9,615 nucleotides of DNA, taken from [Mycobacterium] crassicus (lineage in GTDB: Bacteria; Actinomycetota; Actinomycetes; Mycobacteriales; Mycobacteriaceae). Positions 6,619 through 9,615 of this stretch are shown here, in pieces. Location of the stretch: assembly GCF_020181615.1 (NCBI RefSeq), contig NZ_CP084029.1:2572637-2582251 (forward strand), in the 5' to 3' direction. The notes under the pieces are model-generated. The model was given only the letters and a program-made list of their open reading frames with translations. It did not search any database and was not told the DNA's origin. Each line of letters begins with the position of its first letter. The first letter of the stretch is position 1. The position numbers and the translations under genes are program-made.

Positions 6619-9615
6619 GATTCCGTCCCATCCGGCCGAAGCCGATTCCACGCTGTCGAACAGCTCATTCAAAACACTGTCGGCCGACTCGGACAGGTCG
6701 CCGTCGGCGGCCGCCCGGTCGTCACTGGAAGCCTCCTCCGGCAGCAGCTTGCCGGTCAGGTGCGCCGCCAGCGCCGCAGTCGTCGGGTGGTTCCACAGCA
6801 TTGTGGCCGACAGCTCCAGGCCGACGAGCTGTTCGATGTCGCGGCGGACCGCCATCGCCATCACCGAGTTCAGGCCGAGCTCGGCGAACGGACGGTCCAG
6901 CTGTAGCTCGGCCTCCGACATACGAAGTTCGCGGGCCAGGATGCTGCGCAACCCGGTTTCCAGCTCGCTGAGTATCTCATCGGGGGCGAGTTGAGCCCAG
7001 TCGCGGGCGGGCGTGACGCCTGCCACCTCGGCCGCACCGGCCGCCCCTTCCGAAGGCAGCGGCACCATGATCGCCTGAGCGACGTCGTAGTGCTCGACGT
7101 GGTCCCAGGCGGCGAAGGCCTCGGCCGGGGTGATCGCGCGCGACCCCATCCGCTCCAGTTCGTGCAGCACCACGTGCGCTTCGGCGCCGAACCCGAGCCC
7201 CTTCCAGGCCACCCAGTCCAGGCTGACGCTGTGACATCCCCGCAGGTGGCGGGCACGGGCCAGGCCGTCCAGGTACGCGTTCGCGCTGGCATAGGCACCC
7301 TGACCGGGCACTCCGAACACCGCGCCGGCCGCAGCCGTCATGAAGAAGAAGTCCAGGCTTCCCGGCGGGAAGAGTTCGTGTAGGACCTGGGCACCGGCTA
7401 CCTTCGGCCACATCGTGGCCCGGAGCCGGTCGGCGTCGAACTCGGTCAGCAGCTGGCCCTCGGTGATACCGGCGGCGTGGATGATGCCGCGGATCTCCGG
7501 GGCGCCGGCCGCGTCGCGGCGGGCCAACAACTCGGCCACCGCGTCCCGGGAGCCGATGTCGAGGGCAGCCACGTCGACGCTGACCCCCCGACGCTCCAGT
7601 GCGCGGATCGCGGTGATCTTCTGCCGGACATCGGCGTCGATGTTCTGGCCGTCCCAATCCCGCCGAGGCGGCAGGGCACTGCGCCCGGCCAACACCACGC
7701 GGCGGGCACCGCGGTCGGCGAGCCACCCGGCCATCAACAGGCCCAAGGCACCCATACCGCCGGTGATGAGGTAGGCGCCGTCCGGCTGACACACCATCGG
7801 CTCGCGCTGCGCCGGGCCGGAGATCGGGGTGAACGCCGGGGTCAGGAACTGGCCATCGCGCAGCACCAGGATCGATCTCGCCGGGGTACCCAGCACACCG
7901 GACAGGGTCCGGGCATTGTCGGCGAAGCCGGCCACGTCGTCGCCGGGCAGGTCAACCAGCCCGCCGCACAGTTGTGGCTGCTCGGCCCGGATCACACCGG
8001 CCATACCCCACAGGCAGCTCTGGCGAACGGCCGCATCCGAGGCGGCCTCGTGAACCCCTTGGGTGATGATCCACAGTGCGGGCGAGTGGACGTCCCGCTC
8101 GGCCAGTCGGGCCACCAGGTCTGCCACCTCGCCGGCCAACCGGCTGGTGCAGTCCAGGTCACTCTCGCCTGCTCGTCCCGAGTCCGCGACGTAGATGACC
8201 GTCTGTGCTTCGGCGATGCCGGCCGCGCGGTGACCGGCCGCAGTCAGTCCACTGCGCAGCGTCTCCGCGCCCGCACTGTCCCCGACAACGGCGACGGTAC
8301 CGGGCTGGTCCGGAGTCTGGGGTGCGGCGTCCCAGGGCTGCCAGTCCATCGCGTGGGCGATCGAACTCGGGTCGTCGGTGGCGGTCGCGGTGCCCAGCGC
8401 CGTGTAGCGCAGCCCGCGGATGTCGACGCAGCGCGTGCCGTCGGCCGTCGTCAGAGCGATGTCGACGATGAGTTCGCCTTCGCCGCCGTCACGCCGGTGC
8501 ACGACGAGTCCGGCTCGGTTGTCGGCGGGCGGTTCCCCGAGTCGGACACTGCCGATCGCGGCGGGCACCATCAACTCCGGGTTGGATTGGTCCACCAGTC
8601 GCGCGACGTGCAGCGCGGCGTCCAGCAGCGCGACAGTGCCCGAAGATGCTGCCGCGGCTGGCCCCGCTATGTCGGCGAGCAACTCGACCTGGGTCGTCCG
8701 CCCAGAGGTCAGCGACCAGTCGAATGGACGTCCTTCACTGCCCCAGGTCAGCCACTGCGAGGTCACCGCCTCGTCGTCGAACTGCGTTCCGGCATGGCCG
8801 TTCCTGCGCGTTGCGCCCTCGCCGAGCGAGTCGAGGTCGCCGGGCTGGGCGATGCGAGCGCTGAGATGTTTGATCCAGCGCGAGTCGTCGCCGACCGACT
8901 TCGATGACACCGCCCTGGACAGGATGACGATCGATTCGGCATCGGCGACCACCTGGATGGTCCGTGGCCGGTCGACGATGATCGGATGCTCGAAACGGAT
9001 GTCGCTGACCGCAGGCTGTCCGCTCACCTCGATCGAGGCGTCCGACAGGGTTTGCAGCAGAACCGATGCGGGCACCAGCTCGACCCCGTTGTTGCGGTGG
9101 CCCCCCGGGTAGGGCTTGGTCTCCGGCGCCAGACGTGCCTGCCACAGGTGGGCGGTCGGCGTGCTGCCGATCTTGATGTGCGTTCCCAGCAGCACTCCGG
9201 GCCGGGGCGCGGATTCTGCTGCGGTAACAGAGTTTTCAACTTCGAGCCAGTGGTGGGTGTGCCGCCACGGGGTGGCCGGCAGCACCGGGTGCGGGCCGGC
9301 CGGGTGCGGCAGCTCCCGGGGACTCACCGGGTGCGCGGCGTTGAGGTGCTCGTGGAAGGCGACGGTGTCGTCACCGTTGCGCACCAGGGTGGCAACGCTG
9401 CAATGCGGAACCGCTTCCAGGATCTCGTCGATGGTGTGGGTCAGGATCGGGTGCGGGCTGACCTCGATGAAGGTCCCGTACTTGTCCCCCGCGGCACCGA
9501 TGGCCCGGTGGACCTGCGCCGGCCGGCGCACGTTGTTGACCCAGTAGTCCGCGTCGAGGACCGGTGTGGGCCCGGTCGGATCCACCACCGTGGAGATGAA
9601 CGGAATCTGCGGCAC
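6616..9615 (-). CDS. ppsA: PpsA-like type I polyketide synthase, C-terminal 1000 codons (AT end-DH-KR-ACP), 5' end outside window
   Basis: Partial gene; the first codon in the window (GTG) is inside the AT domain, not a start. In window residue numbering: end of the acyltransferase (1-85); post-AT linker with HPVLPATPW (109-117); dehydratase-like fold (150-410) with HxxxGxxxxP at H173-P182 and DxxxH at D332-H336; ketoreductase structural half (435-600); catalytic half (613-800) with NADPH motif TGGMGALG (618-625), K738, Y775 and N779; ACP (885-955) with phosphopantetheine serine S917 in GLNSVMAM; tail 956-999. No enoylreductase lies between DH and KR. The catalytic KR serine, expected 13 residues before Y775, is A762. 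From memory, the DH-KR-ACP part and the tail (SVLNELFDSVESA) match the C-terminal half of M. tuberculosis PpsA. PpsA adds the first malonyl unit to a ligase-loaded fatty acid in phthiocerol synthesis. The TAG stop is at 6618-6616. AT substrate cannot be judged because its motifs lie outside. PKS identity is certain; the ppsA assignment is moderate. Confidence 0.95.
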   Translation of the reverse strand: MPQIPFISTVVDPTGPTPVLDADYWVNNVRRPAQVHRAIGAAGDKYGTFIEVSPHPILTHTIDEILEAVPHCSVATLVRNGDDTVAFHEHLNAAHPVSPRELPHPAGPHPVLPATPWRHTHHWLEVENSVTAAESAPRPGVLLGTHIKIGSTPTAHLWQARLAPETKPYPGGHRNNGVELVPASVLLQTLSDASIEVSGQPAVSDIRFEHPIIVDRPRTIQVVADAESIVILSRAVSSKSVGDDSRWIKHLSARIAQPGDLDSLGEGATRRNGHAGTQFDDEAVTSQWLTWGSEGRPFDWSLTSGRTTQVELLADIAGPAAAASSGTVALLDAALHVARLVDQSNPELMVPAAIGSVRLGEPPADNRAGLVVHRRDGGEGELIVDIALTTADGTRCVDIRGLRYTALGTATATDDPSSIAHAMDWQPWDAAPQTPDQPGTVAVVGDSAGAETLRSGLTAAGHRAAGIAEAQTVIYVADSGRAGESDLDCTSRLAGEVADLVARLAERDVHSPALWIITQGVHEAASDAAVRQSCLWGMAGVIRAEQPQLCGGLVDLPGDDVAGFADNARTLSGVLGTPARSILVLRDGQFLTPAFTPISGPAQREPMVCQPDGAYLITGGMGALGLLMAGWLADRGARRVVLAGRSALPPRRDWDGQNIDADVRQKITAIRALERRGVSVDVAALDIGSRDAVAELLARRDAAGAPEIRGIIHAAGITEGQLLTEFDADRLRATMWPKVAGAQVLHELFPPGSLDFFFMTAAAGAVFGVPGQGAYASANAYLDGLARARHLRGCHSVSLDWVAWKGLGFGAEAHVVLHELERMGSRAITPAEAFAAWDHVEHYDVAQAIMVPLPSEGAAGAAEVAGVTPARDWAQLAPDEILSELETGLRSILARELRMSEAELQLDRPFAELGLNSVMAMAVRRDIEQLVGLELSATMLWNHPTTAALAAHLTGKLLPEEASSDDRAAADGDLSESADSVLNELFDSVESASAGWDGI

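Noticed and set aside
7740..8400. An enoylreductase between DH and KR in gene 1
   Set aside because: This stretch is the structural half of the KR (ALWIITQGVHE, RQSCLWGMAGVIRAEQP). No ER nucleotide-binding motif is present.
9613..9615. GTG at the window edge as the start of gene 1
   Set aside because: The residues after it (PFISTV, LDADYW.NN, HPILTH) are the end of an acyltransferase, so the codon is internal and the gene continues beyond the window.
1..9615. RNA genes, insertion sequences, CRISPR arrays or non-coding islands
   Set aside because: Apart from gaps of 19 and about 5 bases the whole window is coding. The repeated stretches seen (KS, AT start, post-AT linker) are homologous domains, not mobile or array repeats.

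Overview
The window is a high-GC stretch that is almost entirely coding on the minus strand. It holds three consecutive modular type I polyketide synthase (PKS) genes, read from high to low coordinates. Only 19 bases separate genes 1 and 2, and 5 bases or fewer separate genes 2 and 3, so they look like one operon. No promoter, terminator, RNA gene, mobile element or CRISPR array is visible. Gene 1 enters already in progress at the right edge and gene 3 runs off the left edge. The proteins resemble, from memory, the phthiocerol synthases PpsA, PpsB and PpsC of Mycobacterium tuberculosis. The host is therefore most likely a mycobacterium or close relative, but the divergence argues against the M. 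tuberculosis complex. No alignment could be run, so all family comparisons here are recollection.

Layout in transcription order. (1) 9615-6616: the C-terminal part of a PpsA-like enzyme, with the end of its acyltransferase (AT), a dehydratase-like (DH) region, a ketoreductase (KR) and an acyl carrier protein (ACP). (2) 6596-1818: a complete 1592-residue enzyme, ACP-KS-AT-KR-ACP (KS, ketosynthase). Its ACP-KS front resembles PpsA, while its KR-ACP-tail half resembles PpsB. (3) 1812-1: the first 604 residues of a PpsC-like enzyme, KS followed by the start of an AT.

In the known pathway a fatty acyl-AMP ligase loads a long acyl chain on the N-terminal ACP of PpsA. PpsA, PpsB and PpsC then extend it with malonyl units toward the lipid diol phthiocerol, a building block of surface waxes. 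Here the order A-B-C is kept, but the parts are rearranged. The middle enzyme has its own loading-type ACP and PpsA-type KS. Its AT carries a VASH motif, which I associate with methylmalonyl-using mycobacterial ATs. The KR of gene 1 has lost its catalytic serine although the DH motif beside it looks intact. Together these suggest a phthiocerol-like lipid pathway with altered loading, branching or reduction rather than a plain copy of the known one. Gene 3 is also a mosaic of two codon-usage styles, suggesting recombination or gene conversion between PKS genes.
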